Source: an uncultured Flavobacteriales bacterium (GTDB taxonomy: Bacteria > Bacteroidota > Bacteroidia > Flavobacteriales > Crocinitomicaceae). From it: a DNA stretch of 64,000 bases. The DNA is taken from positions 53,882-117,881 of the forward strand of contig CAMLHZ010000012.1 in the NCBI GenBank assembly GCA_946480085.1. Reading direction: 5' to 3'. The translations under genes and the position numbers were made by a program. Shown piece after piece: positions 44,448-53,962 of this stretch. The notes under the pieces were generated by a model. The model was not told the origin of the DNA. It ran no database searches and saw nothing but the letters and a program-made list of their open reading frames with translations. Position 1 is the stretch's first letter. Every line of letters begins with the position of its first letter.

Positions 44448-45569
44448 ATGAGTAAGAAACAAAAGAAACCAGCTACGAAGAAGCAGAAACTCTTTATTAT
44501 ATTGGGCTGCATGGCTTTAATGGCGGCTGTAATGATAGTGCTAAACTTCGTTTCCGCCAAGGAGCCTAAATGGAAATATGCCCATAGTTTCGACAATAAC
44601 CGTTATTTGGTTTGTGTTGATAAAACTTTCAAGCAGTATAAGACCAGCAGTAAGGAATACTTCTACCTCATTCATATCTACGATTTTCAGACAAATGATT
44701 ACTTAGATCAGATTAAAATTCCAATTGCTGAAGGACAGGATTATCGTTCTGAATTTATGGGATACAGTAGTCGTTATGTTTGGTTAACAGCTCCAGATTG
44801 GACAGCCGTAGATATGTTGTCGAAAGACAAGAAAGTTTTGGATTTTGCTGCTATAAAGAAACTCATCTGTGCTAAGAATCCTGCATTCAGGGATGTGGTC
44901 GAAATCGGGAAGGCCGAAGATTATCTGAAAGTAACGAATCAGGAAGGCGACGAATATTATTTGAATCTTGAAACTTTTGCAACGACTAAAATTAGTCCTG
45001 AACCGCATTACGCTTATCACAAAGAATATACGATTCTGCAAGAGCTTCCCAAAACGTTTAATGGTGACGAATATTCAACGGAACGGGATTATTCAATCAC
45101 TCTCGATAAAACCAATTATCTGTTGCGGGTAGCAGATGAAAATAACCCACTGAAATTTTCTTTTTACAGCAAACCGGCTACTGGACCAGAGAAAATCGCG
45201 ATTTCTGTTACGGATTCGACACAAGCTGTAATTCAGGATGGAACAGAAATTAAGCCAGTTCCTCAAACTCCGCTTGATACGGTAAAGGAAACAAGTTTAA
45301 CGTCAAAGACATTCGTCAATGCAATAGCACTTGGTGTGAACAACAATCGTTTTGTATTCCGTTACCAGAAAACTGTTGGTTCAATGTCGCCTTGGTATTT
45401 AGCTTGGTTTGATTTGAAGACAAAATCAATTGTAAAAGAGATCAATCTGGAAACGAAAGGAGTGAAGATCGAAACGCAATCGGAATACTTCACAAGCTGG
45501 GTTTCCATTGATGGGAAATGGGCGTTCTTCGGAATTGAGAATAAAGTTCCGGTAAGGGTTAAACTTTAA
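44448..45569 (+). CDS. Membrane-anchored propeller-like protein, paralogue of the previous gene
   Basis: 373 residues. A Lys-rich cytoplasmic start (MSKKQKKPATKKQK) and one membrane helix (LFIILGCMALMAAVMIVLNFV) anchor an extracytoplasmic domain. FMGYSSRYVWLTAPDWTAVDMLSKDKKVLDFAAIKKLICAKNP...KVTNQEGDEYYLNLETF corresponds to a segment of the previous lipoprotein. One copy is a lipoprotein and the other is tethered by a helix, so the pair may bridge two membranes; that is inference. Convergent hairpin repeat downstream. Confidence 0.7.
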   Translation: MSKKQKKPATKKQKLFIILGCMALMAAVMIVLNFVSAKEPKWKYAHSFDNNRYLVCVDKTFKQYKTSSKEYFYLIHIYDFQTNDYLDQIKIPIAEGQDYRSEFMGYSSRYVWLTAPDWTAVDMLSKDKKVLDFAAIKKLICAKNPAFRDVVEIGKAEDYLKVTNQEGDEYYLNLETFATTKISPEPHYAYHKEYTILQELPKTFNGDEYSTERDYSITLDKTNYLLRVADENNPLKFSFYSKPATGPEKIAISVTDSTQAVIQDGTEIKPVPQTPLDTVKETSLTSKTFVNAIALGVNNNRFVFRYQKTVGSMSPWYLAWFDLKTKSIVKEINLETKGVKIETQSEYFTSWVSIDGKWAFFGIENKVPVRVKL

Positions 45570-45595
45570 CCGAAAGAGTAAATGAAAAAAATATC

Positions 45596-45655
45596 ACCGC
45601 AAAGAAAGGAGGACGCAAAGGAAAGTAAATCTCTGCGCTCTTCTTTCTTTGCGGT
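45596..45655. terminator. Bidirectional hairpin (ACCGCAAAGAAAG family)
   Basis: ACCGCAAAGAAAG (45596-45608) pairs perfectly with CTTTCTTTGCGGT (45643-45655). Inner arms with ACGCAAAG and CTGCGCTC add to it. It separates convergent genes and probably ends both transcripts; words of this kind recur in Bacteroidota intergenic regions. Confidence 0.7.
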
Positions 45656-45683
45656 TTAATTATTAAAACGTTGATTCTTTTGT

Positions 45684-47942
45684 TTATTTCGTCGAAAACG
45701 AATACGGAAAATCCCCTGCAACAAAACTTCTCGTTACAGGCGTTTTACTCATCTTAAACTCAATGGTTGCACCGTTTTGAATTGCAGAATGATTGATGTA
45801 TAATTTCGAATAGTTTTTCTTGTTCCAGCTTGTGGAAGCAACATAACGGTTCTCTGCTGAATTCTGCGGAGCATTCAACACCAATTGTTTTCCGTTTGAT
45901 AAATGGATCACAGCCTTCTTGAATAAAGGAGCTCCCAAAACGTATTCATCGGTTGCCGGACAAACAGGATAAAATCCAAGTGCCGAGAAAACATACCAGG
46001 CTGATGTCTGTCCGTTGTCTTCGTCGCCACAATAGCCATCGGGAGTTGGTTTATACAATCTATTCAACGCTTCTCTTGTCCAATATTGTGTTTTTTCTGG
46101 AGCACCTGCATAATTGTACAGATAAATCATGTGTTGAATGGGCTGATTTCCATGTGCATATTGTCCCATGTTCGCAATTTGCATTTCTTTGATTTCATGA
46201 ATCATTCCGCCATAGTAACTGTCGTCGTAAATAGGTGGAAGACTGAAAACTGAATCCAGTTTTGAGACAAAACGTGATTTACCGCCCATCAGATCGATTA
46301 ATCCCTGAACATCATGGAAAACCGACCACGTGTAATGCCAGCTGTTGCCTTCAGTAAATGCATCGCCCCATTTGAAGGGATTGAATGGCGATTGAAATTC
46401 TCCATTTTCGTTTTTACCACGCATCATTCCTGTTGAAGGGTCGAAGAGATTTCTATAATTCTGACAACGTTTGGCGTACAAGTCAATTTCTTCTTGCGGA
46501 CGTTTTAATGCCTTTGCTAATTGATAAATTGCAAAATCATCGTAAGCGTATTCCAATGTTCTGGCCGCATTTTCATCGATCTTCACATCATAAGGAACGT
46601 AGCCAAGTTTGTTGTAATATTCCACGCCTTCACGTCCAACAGCGCTCATTGGACCTTCATTGTTTGCGCCGTGAAGTAATGCTTCGTATAATTTTTCAAT
46701 GTCGTAACCACGCAAACCTTTCATGTAAGCATCAGAAACGATGGATGCCGAATTATTTCCAATCATGATATCTGCAAAACCCGGACTCGACCATTCGGGT
46801 AAGAAGCCGCCTTCCAGATAATCATTCACCAATCCTTCCTGCATTTCTTTGTTGATTTCAGGATAAACCAGATTCAACAATGGATAAAGTGCGCGGAATG
46901 TGTCCCAGAATCCAGTTCCCCCAAACATTTTTCCAGGAAGAATTTGACCGTTATACGGACTCCAATGCATTTCTTTTCCGTTGGTATCTATTTCGTATAA
47001 TTTATTGGGGAAGAAAAGTGTTCTGTACAAGCAAGAATAGAAGGTTTGCATTTGTTCATCAGTTCCGCCTGAAACTTCAATTTTGCCAAGTTGGTCATTC
47101 CATGCCTTTTCTGCTCCGAGCTGAAGGGTTTCGAACCAAAGTACGCCAATCTCACGTTCCAGGTTCAACGCAGCCTGTTCTTCAGAAATGAATGAGGAAG
47201 CAACTCTCAGATGAACTTGTTCTCCTTTTTTCGTTTTGAAACCGATTACCAATCCAGAATGATTTGATGTTGATTCGTCTTTCTTACCTATGAGTTTACC
47301 GTTCTCTGCTATGGAATAAAAGTCGATGTCTTTGTCGACATAAATCACAAAATAATTCTTGAAGTTGGTCAGTTTTCCTCTGGCATAACGTGTTGTGTAG
47401 CCAACAATTTTTCGCTCTTTGGGAAAGACTTTGACATATGAACCACGATCCAAAGCATCAATAACAATGAACGAGCTATCGTTTTCAGGAAAGGTGAAGC
47501 GAAACATCGCTGCGCGTTCGGTTGGCGTGATTTCAGTGGTTACATCACAATCTGCCAAATAAACACTGTAATAATGCGGCTTCGCAATTTCTGATTTATG
47601 CGAGAACCAACTGGCTCTTTCGTTTTGATCGAAAACTGGTTTTCCGCTTCCCGGCATGATGGCGAATTGTCCATAATCGTTCATCCACGGAGACGGTTGA
47701 TGGGTTTGTTTGAATCCTCGAATTTGTTCTGCATCGTACTGATAAGCCCAACCGTCGCCCATAACATTTGTTTGAGGTGTCCACATGTTCATTCCCCAGG
47801 GCAAGCCAATTGCAGGATAGGTATTTCCGTTGGAAAGCTCCATTTTGGAATCGGTTCCCATTAACGGATTGACGTAATCGACAGGTTTCTTTTGACCAAA
47901 AACAGCCAAAGGAAAAAGCAGGAATGCAAAATACTTCATCAT
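45684..47942 (-). CDS. GH92 family alpha-mannosidase
   Basis: 752 residues with a signal peptide (YFAFLLFPLAVFGQ). N-terminal VDYVNPLMGTDS starts the GH92 sandwich domain. The (alpha/alpha)6 domain has FGGTGFWDTFRALYPL, GNSWHYTWSVFHD, and DNGQTSAWYVFSALGFYPV, all diagnostic, with the acidic catalytic residues in these blocks. GH92 enzymes are calcium-dependent exo-alpha-mannosidases, usually alpha-1,2. It is secreted by the general route without a sorting domain and is not part of a SusCD locus here. Confidence 0.94.
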   Translation of the reverse strand: MMKYFAFLLFPLAVFGQKKPVDYVNPLMGTDSKMELSNGNTYPAIGLPWGMNMWTPQTNVMGDGWAYQYDAEQIRGFKQTHQPSPWMNDYGQFAIMPGSGKPVFDQNERASWFSHKSEIAKPHYYSVYLADCDVTTEITPTERAAMFRFTFPENDSSFIVIDALDRGSYVKVFPKERKIVGYTTRYARGKLTNFKNYFVIYVDKDIDFYSIAENGKLIGKKDESTSNHSGLVIGFKTKKGEQVHLRVASSFISEEQAALNLEREIGVLWFETLQLGAEKAWNDQLGKIEVSGGTDEQMQTFYSCLYRTLFFPNKLYEIDTNGKEMHWSPYNGQILPGKMFGGTGFWDTFRALYPLLNLVYPEINKEMQEGLVNDYLEGGFLPEWSSPGFADIMIGNNSASIVSDAYMKGLRGYDIEKLYEALLHGANNEGPMSAVGREGVEYYNKLGYVPYDVKIDENAARTLEYAYDDFAIYQLAKALKRPQEEIDLYAKRCQNYRNLFDPSTGMMRGKNENGEFQSPFNPFKWGDAFTEGNSWHYTWSVFHDVQGLIDLMGGKSRFVSKLDSVFSLPPIYDDSYYGGMIHEIKEMQIANMGQYAHGNQPIQHMIYLYNYAGAPEKTQYWTREALNRLYKPTPDGYCGDEDNGQTSAWYVFSALGFYPVCPATDEYVLGAPLFKKAVIHLSNGKQLVLNAPQNSAENRYVASTSWNKKNYSKLYINHSAIQNGATIEFKMSKTPVTRSFVAGDFPYSFSTK

Positions 47943-48004
47943 AGAATTAAAGATACTCAGAGAAATGAAAAGTTGAAAGGGTAGGCAGTTTTTCTAACGT
48001 TCTC

Positions 48005-50755
48005 CTATCTCCATTTATTTATATGTTCTATTTCTTTATCGCTTAATTGGGCGGAAAGTGATTTGATGCGTGATTTAAGTAAGAGTTTACGTCCGCTCAC
48101 GGTTCTTGTATAAATCAAGTTGCATGAACCAACCAAAGTGCGCCATTGTTCTGCAAAATATTCAGCGTTGGTTTTGGCTCTACCAATTGTTTCAGGAACA
48201 GAATGGTAATCAATCTGTTTGAAAACTAAACCTAGTTTGCTTCTTCTCTCAATGATGTATCGGGGATTATCGACGGGGTTAACAATTTCTTGAAGTAGTT
48301 GTATAAAAGTCGATTTTTCAAACGTGGTTCCTCCTTCCAGATGACAGAAAACCTCTCCCCAACGGTTTTTTGAAGATTCAACCTTCAATTTCGCAACATC
48401 CGAGGTAAAAACCTTTGTTTGAATTAATGTTCTTAAAAGTGATTCACCAATCTTCTGAATATCTTTTGATATATCTCTGTAATTGATATAAAGCCGAAGT
48501 GTTTTGTAAGTCATTCTTCCAAAAAGGAGAACTCCACCAACTCCAATTACGGTTAGTAGTAAATATAAATCCTGAAGTGTTTTTAAATGTCTGGAAGCCC
48601 TTGCAAAACCTTGAACTATGGATTCCAGATAAATCAAAACGGAAAAGCCTAAACTGGCTATTAAACTAGCAATTGTTTTTCGTAGGTGAATTGTTTGTAC
48701 GGTTCGATAGTCTTTTTCATTTGGAAATGGAATTTTGATTTCCTCAATCAGTATAGCACCATTTTCCAAAGCACTTTTCCATCGTTTTTTTAATTCTTCC
48801 CGGTCCGATGCAAATTTGAGCAACTCCTTATTTTTGAGGTGAATAATCTCTTTGGATGAAAAATCCGAAGGAAGATCTAGTCGACCGATACCATTCTCAA
48901 TATAGGGTTCATCTTTTATTGAAACTCCTACAAAACTCTTGAATCGCCGTTTTAGTAGTTCTATATCCGTTCCCCCGCTTTTTATACTTGGGTCAATAGT
49001 AGCCAAATGCCAAATGTTGCCAGTTTTTCCGGGATTGTCTTTTTGGGTTCGAATTGCTCTTCCACGCATTTGATTGGATAAAACAAAAGAACCAACAAAG
49101 CTGGCTAGAACCAGGGAATTTATTGCTGGGGCATCCCAACCTTCACCTAAAAGTGATTTTGTTCCGATAAGAATTTCAATTTCTCCTTGTTGGAATATTT
49201 CAGTTGTAATGTGAACGATATGGTTTTTAATGCGTTCATTATAAGTTATTTGTACGAAACTTGAATCATAAGTTAAAGGAGATGAATCAATTCCTTCAAC
49301 CCCGTATTTTGAAGCGCAACGAAGGAAGACATCCGAAGCAGATGTCGGAATAATAATCAATGATCCTGTAAGAATGCCAATTTTTTTATGGTTAGAATTT
49401 TGCCTTCTTAATTTCTCGAAGACAGGAACTACTCCCAAACGATTAATTTCAAGCGTGTTTTCAGAAGTGCTGACAAAATACTCTTTTCGTATATAATCAC
49501 AGAGAATTACCATCCGTAAATCATTTCCTAACTCCTGATATTCAAAGTCCGTAATTTCCTGAATGCTCTCTAGTTTGCCTATACTCGAAGTTAGTGAACT
49601 TTCTACTGACTGATTTTTTGAAAAATTTATTTGTTTACGCTCTATCAAACCATTTTGTCTCAACAGAAGTTCGAGTTTTCGCTGATGTTCGCTATTGACG
49701 AAGTGTTCATTTTCAGAAAAGAGGTAAAAGTGCAGAACGGTTTCAAACCATGTGTAATCCAAATTCGGAACCTTCATTTTTTTATCTCCAACAACTTCAA
49801 GATGCGTTTCGGGGATGATTCTCTTGTTTGCGTTCAGAAATATAATTGTAGCAGAATAGAACGAAAGATTATTATAAATCCATTCTAGATTTTCTAATGG
49901 ATTTTTCCAAACGGGATGTGCCTCAAATGCTTCAATTAGTACTTTGTCCGTTCTTATTTCGTTAAATATATGTTCCGATTTAGTTCTAAAGGCAAGGATT
50001 TTTTTGTGTTCAGTTTCGGTTGGTAAATTGAAGTATAGATAATCCTGATGCGGACATAAATCGCCTTCAATGACAAGTTCTGGAACCGAGATTTCGGCAT
50101 CAACCGGACCATTTAACTGAATATATCTTTGCCATTCATTTAAGGTTACGTCATATGGAGGAGTTGCGGTCAAGCCAACAATAACAGGATCGATATGGGT
50201 CTTTATCTTTGAAAGTGTCTGCCACCATTCGTTTTTCAAGTGATGGGCTTCATCAACCACAATCGTTTGAATTTTTTTCGCTTTTAAACCGGAAACAATC
50301 TGATTTAACTTCTTGTCTGCTGATTTTGATTTTTTGACTTTATCGCTTTCTTCTTCTTCAGTGCTGGATTCGTCGTCCTTAATGTCGTTACATGCAGCAT
50401 GCATTCCTTGATAGGTGACAACTGTCAAGAACTTAGGATTTCGAATGTCGTATGAAATCCAATCAGGAACGTTGTCCACTTGTAAAAACAAATCGCAAAA
50501 CCGTTGAATCCATTGATTTCTTATCGCAATTGATGGAGTAAGAATGAGAGTTGGTTTGTTTAATTGAAGAGCAACCTCGAGTCCCAAAATTGTTTTGCCT
50601 GATCCAGGTGGGGCGATAACATGTAAATGTTTGTCACCTAAATGATTTTGTAGCTCTCCAAGAATTCTACTTTGATATTTTCTCCAAGGATATTTAAAGG
50701 TAGTTTCTTTCGGGAACTCTGTCAAATTTGTTTTATTGGTAGGATGATCTATCAT
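48005..50755 (-). CDS. SF2 (DEAH-type) helicase with C-terminal transmembrane hairpin
   Basis: 916 residues. The ResIII/helicase core is complete: PPGSGKT (Walker A, 49-55), DEAH (168-171), GLTATPP (194-200), and in the second RecA domain LIGTKSLLGEGWDAPAIN then QMRGRAIRT (motifs V and VI). A charged Ser/Glu/Lys insertion lies at ~127-149. After the core come two membrane segments, TIASLIASLGFSVLIYLESIV (694-714) and LYLLLTVIGVGGVLLFG (730-746), then a 170-residue cytoplasmic tail. A helicase tethered to the membrane is uncommon. No nuclease, methylase or toxin lies beside it. A defence or DNA-uptake role is possible but is inference. Confidence 0.85.
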   Translation of the reverse strand: MIDHPTNKTNLTEFPKETTFKYPWRKYQSRILGELQNHLGDKHLHVIAPPGSGKTILGLEVALQLNKPTLILTPSIAIRNQWIQRFCDLFLQVDNVPDWISYDIRNPKFLTVVTYQGMHAACNDIKDDESSTEEEESDKVKKSKSADKKLNQIVSGLKAKKIQTIVVDEAHHLKNEWWQTLSKIKTHIDPVIVGLTATPPYDVTLNEWQRYIQLNGPVDAEISVPELVIEGDLCPHQDYLYFNLPTETEHKKILAFRTKSEHIFNEIRTDKVLIEAFEAHPVWKNPLENLEWIYNNLSFYSATIIFLNANKRIIPETHLEVVGDKKMKVPNLDYTWFETVLHFYLFSENEHFVNSEHQRKLELLLRQNGLIERKQINFSKNQSVESSLTSSIGKLESIQEITDFEYQELGNDLRMVILCDYIRKEYFVSTSENTLEINRLGVVPVFEKLRRQNSNHKKIGILTGSLIIIPTSASDVFLRCASKYGVEGIDSSPLTYDSSFVQITYNERIKNHIVHITTEIFQQGEIEILIGTKSLLGEGWDAPAINSLVLASFVGSFVLSNQMRGRAIRTQKDNPGKTGNIWHLATIDPSIKSGGTDIELLKRRFKSFVGVSIKDEPYIENGIGRLDLPSDFSSKEIIHLKNKELLKFASDREELKKRWKSALENGAILIEEIKIPFPNEKDYRTVQTIHLRKTIASLIASLGFSVLIYLESIVQGFARASRHLKTLQDLYLLLTVIGVGGVLLFGRMTYKTLRLYINYRDISKDIQKIGESLLRTLIQTKVFTSDVAKLKVESSKNRWGEVFCHLEGGTTFEKSTFIQLLQEIVNPVDNPRYIIERRSKLGLVFKQIDYHSVPETIGRAKTNAEYFAEQWRTLVGSCNLIYTRTVSGRKLLLKSRIKSLSAQLSDKEIEHINKWR

Positions 50756-51001
50756 TTATGCTAACTGAAGTATTGAAATTAATATAATTTCTAGTTTTTG
50801 ACTCATTTCTAAGTTCAGAATCAGATGTACCACATCTTTATCGAATTACATTTTTATATTTCTTGTTCTTTTAGATGTAAGTATCAAAATGGACTATTTC
50901 GATAACCATTCAATCAGGAATTATAACCGTTCGTTCAACGGATGAAAAATCAACCCAACGCGGTTAGTGAACAATTCGTTTAGGTTAGAAATACTTACTG
51001 T

Positions 51002-53551
51002 ATGAAAATAGCGGCTGTCATATTAATTTCGTTTTGGGCTTTTCTTCCCAACGTTTTCGGACAGCCTTGTACAAGTTCGCTGCTATTCGATAATCAATCC
51101 ATAGGCGTTCAACTTCCTTCATCAAATCAATATTATTCCGGAAATAATGGAGGTTATACTTGGGAATGCTGGTTTAAGCTGAATCAACCGTTTAACGGAC
51201 AGTCTCGTCCTCTGATTTCTGCAATTGATGCTACGATTTTTGAAGATATGTGGCTTGGATTTGGCTGGCAGGGTGGTTTTTTTAATGAACCTGTAACCAA
51301 GTTGGTCTTTAAAGTTGATGGCCCCAACAGTACAGTTCCTTCAGGTCCAAATTGCAGTTATGCACCAACAAGCGGATTTCAACTTAACGTTTGGTACCAC
51401 GCAGCTGGTGTAATGGATTACACAAGTCAAACAGCGAAGCTTTACGTGAATGGTTTGTTGGTAGATACGAAACCCGTGACCACTCCTCCAATTACAAGAA
51501 CGATTCCTGCGGAACTTAGCTACGGTTATTCCGGAGCTCCGTTATCCCTTAATGGAAACATGGATGAGGTACGTATTTGGGATCGAGCATTAACAGGAAC
51601 TGAAATTGCAGCAAACTACAATCATTGTTTAGCTGGTACAGAACAAAATCTATTGCTTTACTACCGCTGTAATGAAAATCAAGGCATTGCAGTTTCCGAT
51701 GCGACTTCAAATAATATGATAGGTGTTTTTACCGATGCGATTGGCTGGTCTTTAACTGCACCAACATTGTCTGGAGGATTTTGTACAACTGGATGTAACG
51801 TGGAAATTTGTGGAAACGGAACGGATGATGATCTGGATGGACTGATTGATGAAGATTGTGGTTGTCCGGTAATGACGGCTTCAAACGATACAACTGTTTG
51901 TTCTGGTCAGTCGGTTCAGTTAAGTGCTTCTGCGGGATTCGATTCCTATTCGTGGTCGCCTGCAACTGGATTATCAAATCCATCCATTCAAAATCCGGTA
52001 CTTGTTGCTCAAACCACAACAACTTACACAGTCACTGGAGAGCATTTCGGACCGAACTTGATTTTGAATCCTGATTTTTCTCAGGGATCATTCGCTGTAG
52101 CAACAGATTATCCAAGTAGTCCATCTTCACAACCTTGTTATTCACACATCGGTTCCATGTTTTTTACCGACCAAAGTACGGCATGGTTTTCAGATCATTC
52201 ACCGGGTAGTGACAATATGTATTTGTCTATTGATGGCTGTTACAATCCGGTTGCGCTGTGGAAACAACAGATCCAGATTGAGCCTAATATGGATTATGAA
52301 TTTTCCTATTGGGCTACTTGCGCAGGTGTATATCAACCAATCTTTGAGATTCACATGATCGGAAATATTACTGGTGATCAAATCATCAGTACGCAAAATG
52401 GTCTGCCTCCTGTGAATAATGTTTGGGCTTGGGACGAGTATACCGCACCTGTTTGGAATTCCGGTCCGAATACCAGCGTGATAGTTGAAATTAGAAATCT
52501 TGAACCCAACGGATATGGAGTAGATTTTGGAATGGATGATTTCCTGTTTCAAAAAGTATGTCGTGCTACCGAATCCGTGGTCTTAACGGTTAACAATGTT
52601 GGTCCGCCGCTTGACCTTGGTCCGGATCTCGGAAGTTGTATTCCGCAATCGGTAACATTAAATGCAGGAACAGGTTTTACTTCTTATTTGTGGAGCGATG
52701 GAAGTGCAAATCAAACCCTGATCGTTTCGCAACCAGGAACATATTGGGTTTCTGTAACCGATGCTTGCGGAAATACGAAATCGGATACAATGAATACCTA
52801 CCTTTTTCCTTCGGTAAACTTCGATCTGGGACCGGATCTTGAAATTTGCAAGGGTGAGAATGTGGTAATAACTGCTCCTGCCTTTGGTTTTACGAATCAC
52901 CTGTGGAGTGGAATTGGCTTAAGTTGTTTTAACTGTGTTCAGACAATTGCAGAACCTCAATTGACTACAAATTATTCTGTTTCAGCAATTACTTCAAATG
53001 GATGTCAGGTAGTTGACACCATACAAGTTGTTGTCAAAGATGACGCTCCAACGGATGTTATTTTCACTGTAACTGAAGCGGATTGTTACACGAGAGGAAG
53101 TTTGTTGATCAATCAGGTTGTGGGAGGGAATGCGCAAACAGAATATGCATTTGGCAATCAGGATTTTTCAATGGAAACTAGTTACCCGGATTTGGAGGTT
53201 GGAAATTATCCGTTGGTTGTAAGAAACGGGCACGATGGATGTCCTTATACTGAAATTGTTCAGATTACCGGGGAAGAATATGTTGTTTATATTCCAAATG
53301 CGTTTACGCCGGATGGAAATGAGCACAACAATTCATGGTTTGTTCAGGGAACTTGCGTTGAAGAGATAACATGCCATATTTATGATCGTTGGGGGCAGGA
53401 AGTGGTACAGTTGTCTAATATGGACGATTTCTGGGACGGAACATACAAAGGACTTCCGGTTCCAGATGGAATCTATTCCTATAGTATTGTTCTTAAATAC
53501 AGCTCGAATGCAATTGAAGTGAAAACAGGGTTTGTTGCTGTTTTACGGTAA
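51002..53551 (+). CDS. T9SS type B secreted LamG-domain protein
   Basis: 849 residues with a signal peptide (ILISFWAFLPNVFGQ). A LamG/concanavalin-like domain (~30-220; YTWECWFKLNQPF, GNMDEVRIWDRALTGTEI) is followed by a Cys-rich EGF-like stretch (CGNGTDDDLDGLIDEDCGC), two immunoglobulin/PKD-like modules (TTVCSGQSVQLSASAGFDSYSW, DLGPDLEICKGENV), and a C-terminal gliding-motility-type domain from YIPNAFTPDGNEHNN to the end, the T9SS type B sorting signal. Such proteins become attached to or released from the cell surface and often bind glycans. PorP/SprF partner not adjacent. It stops one base before a convergent gene. Confidence 0.88.
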   Translation: MKIAAVILISFWAFLPNVFGQPCTSSLLFDNQSIGVQLPSSNQYYSGNNGGYTWECWFKLNQPFNGQSRPLISAIDATIFEDMWLGFGWQGGFFNEPVTKLVFKVDGPNSTVPSGPNCSYAPTSGFQLNVWYHAAGVMDYTSQTAKLYVNGLLVDTKPVTTPPITRTIPAELSYGYSGAPLSLNGNMDEVRIWDRALTGTEIAANYNHCLAGTEQNLLLYYRCNENQGIAVSDATSNNMIGVFTDAIGWSLTAPTLSGGFCTTGCNVEICGNGTDDDLDGLIDEDCGCPVMTASNDTTVCSGQSVQLSASAGFDSYSWSPATGLSNPSIQNPVLVAQTTTTYTVTGEHFGPNLILNPDFSQGSFAVATDYPSSPSSQPCYSHIGSMFFTDQSTAWFSDHSPGSDNMYLSIDGCYNPVALWKQQIQIEPNMDYEFSYWATCAGVYQPIFEIHMIGNITGDQIISTQNGLPPVNNVWAWDEYTAPVWNSGPNTSVIVEIRNLEPNGYGVDFGMDDFLFQKVCRATESVVLTVNNVGPPLDLGPDLGSCIPQSVTLNAGTGFTSYLWSDGSANQTLIVSQPGTYWVSVTDACGNTKSDTMNTYLFPSVNFDLGPDLEICKGENVVITAPAFGFTNHLWSGIGLSCFNCVQTIAEPQLTTNYSVSAITSNGCQVVDTIQVVVKDDAPTDVIFTVTEADCYTRGSLLINQVVGGNAQTEYAFGNQDFSMETSYPDLEVGNYPLVVRNGHDGCPYTEIVQITGEEYVVYIPNAFTPDGNEHNNSWFVQGTCVEEITCHIYDRWGQEVVQLSNMDDFWDGTYKGLPVPDGIYSYSIVLKYSSNAIEVKTGFVAVLR

Positions 53552-53962
53552 TCAATTTTGACTTTTCAATTCGATAACAGTGTCTCCATCCCAATCGTCC
53601 GGATCTTTGTATTTCAAAACAAACTTTTCGCCCGATTCAAACTCCAGAGTTATTTCGTTATCGGCACAGTATGCAGCTTGAATAATTTTACCCTCCAATT
53701 CAAACTGCTTTCCGTAATTGGGATAGGTATAAGAATCGTCATCCGTATCAATTTCGCCCCAATTTTCCCAAACACCGAAGCATTCTTCCAGAAAGTATTG
53801 CGACCAGCTAACACCTTCCAATTTGATATAAATGAGGATTGGTCCGCCGTTTTCCTTTTCAGGATTTTCTACACCAATTAATTGTTCCAGTTTCTTGCCT
53901 TTTGCGCTTTTTACTTTGAAACTGATTTCCTGGAACATGCGTCCCGCTGCTTTTTTACTCAT
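53552..53962 (-). CDS. Small soluble protein of unknown function
   Basis: 136 residues, no signal peptide. The body is beta-rich with an acidic C-terminal half (DTDDDSYTYPNYGKQFEL, YKDPDDWDGDTVIEL) and KGKKLEQLIGVENP near residue 20. This size and look occur among immunity-type and SMI1-like proteins, but I see no signature and no toxin gene nearby. It overlaps the upstream gene by 8 bases and abuts the convergent LamG gene stop-to-stop. Confidence 0.6.
   Translation of the reverse strand: MSKKAAGRMFQEISFKVKSAKGKKLEQLIGVENPEKENGGPILIYIKLEGVSWSQYFLEECFGVWENWGEIDTDDDSYTYPNYGKQFELEGKIIQAAYCADNEITLEFESGEKFVLKYKDPDDWDGDTVIELKSQN

Noticed and set aside
48005..50755. A complete defence island around the helicase
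   Set aside because: Neighbours are a mannosidase and a LamG protein; no nuclease, methylase, toxin or integrase is present.
53552..53962. Toxin-immunity pair
   Set aside because: The small protein looks immunity-like in size only; no toxin domain is found in the adjoining genes.
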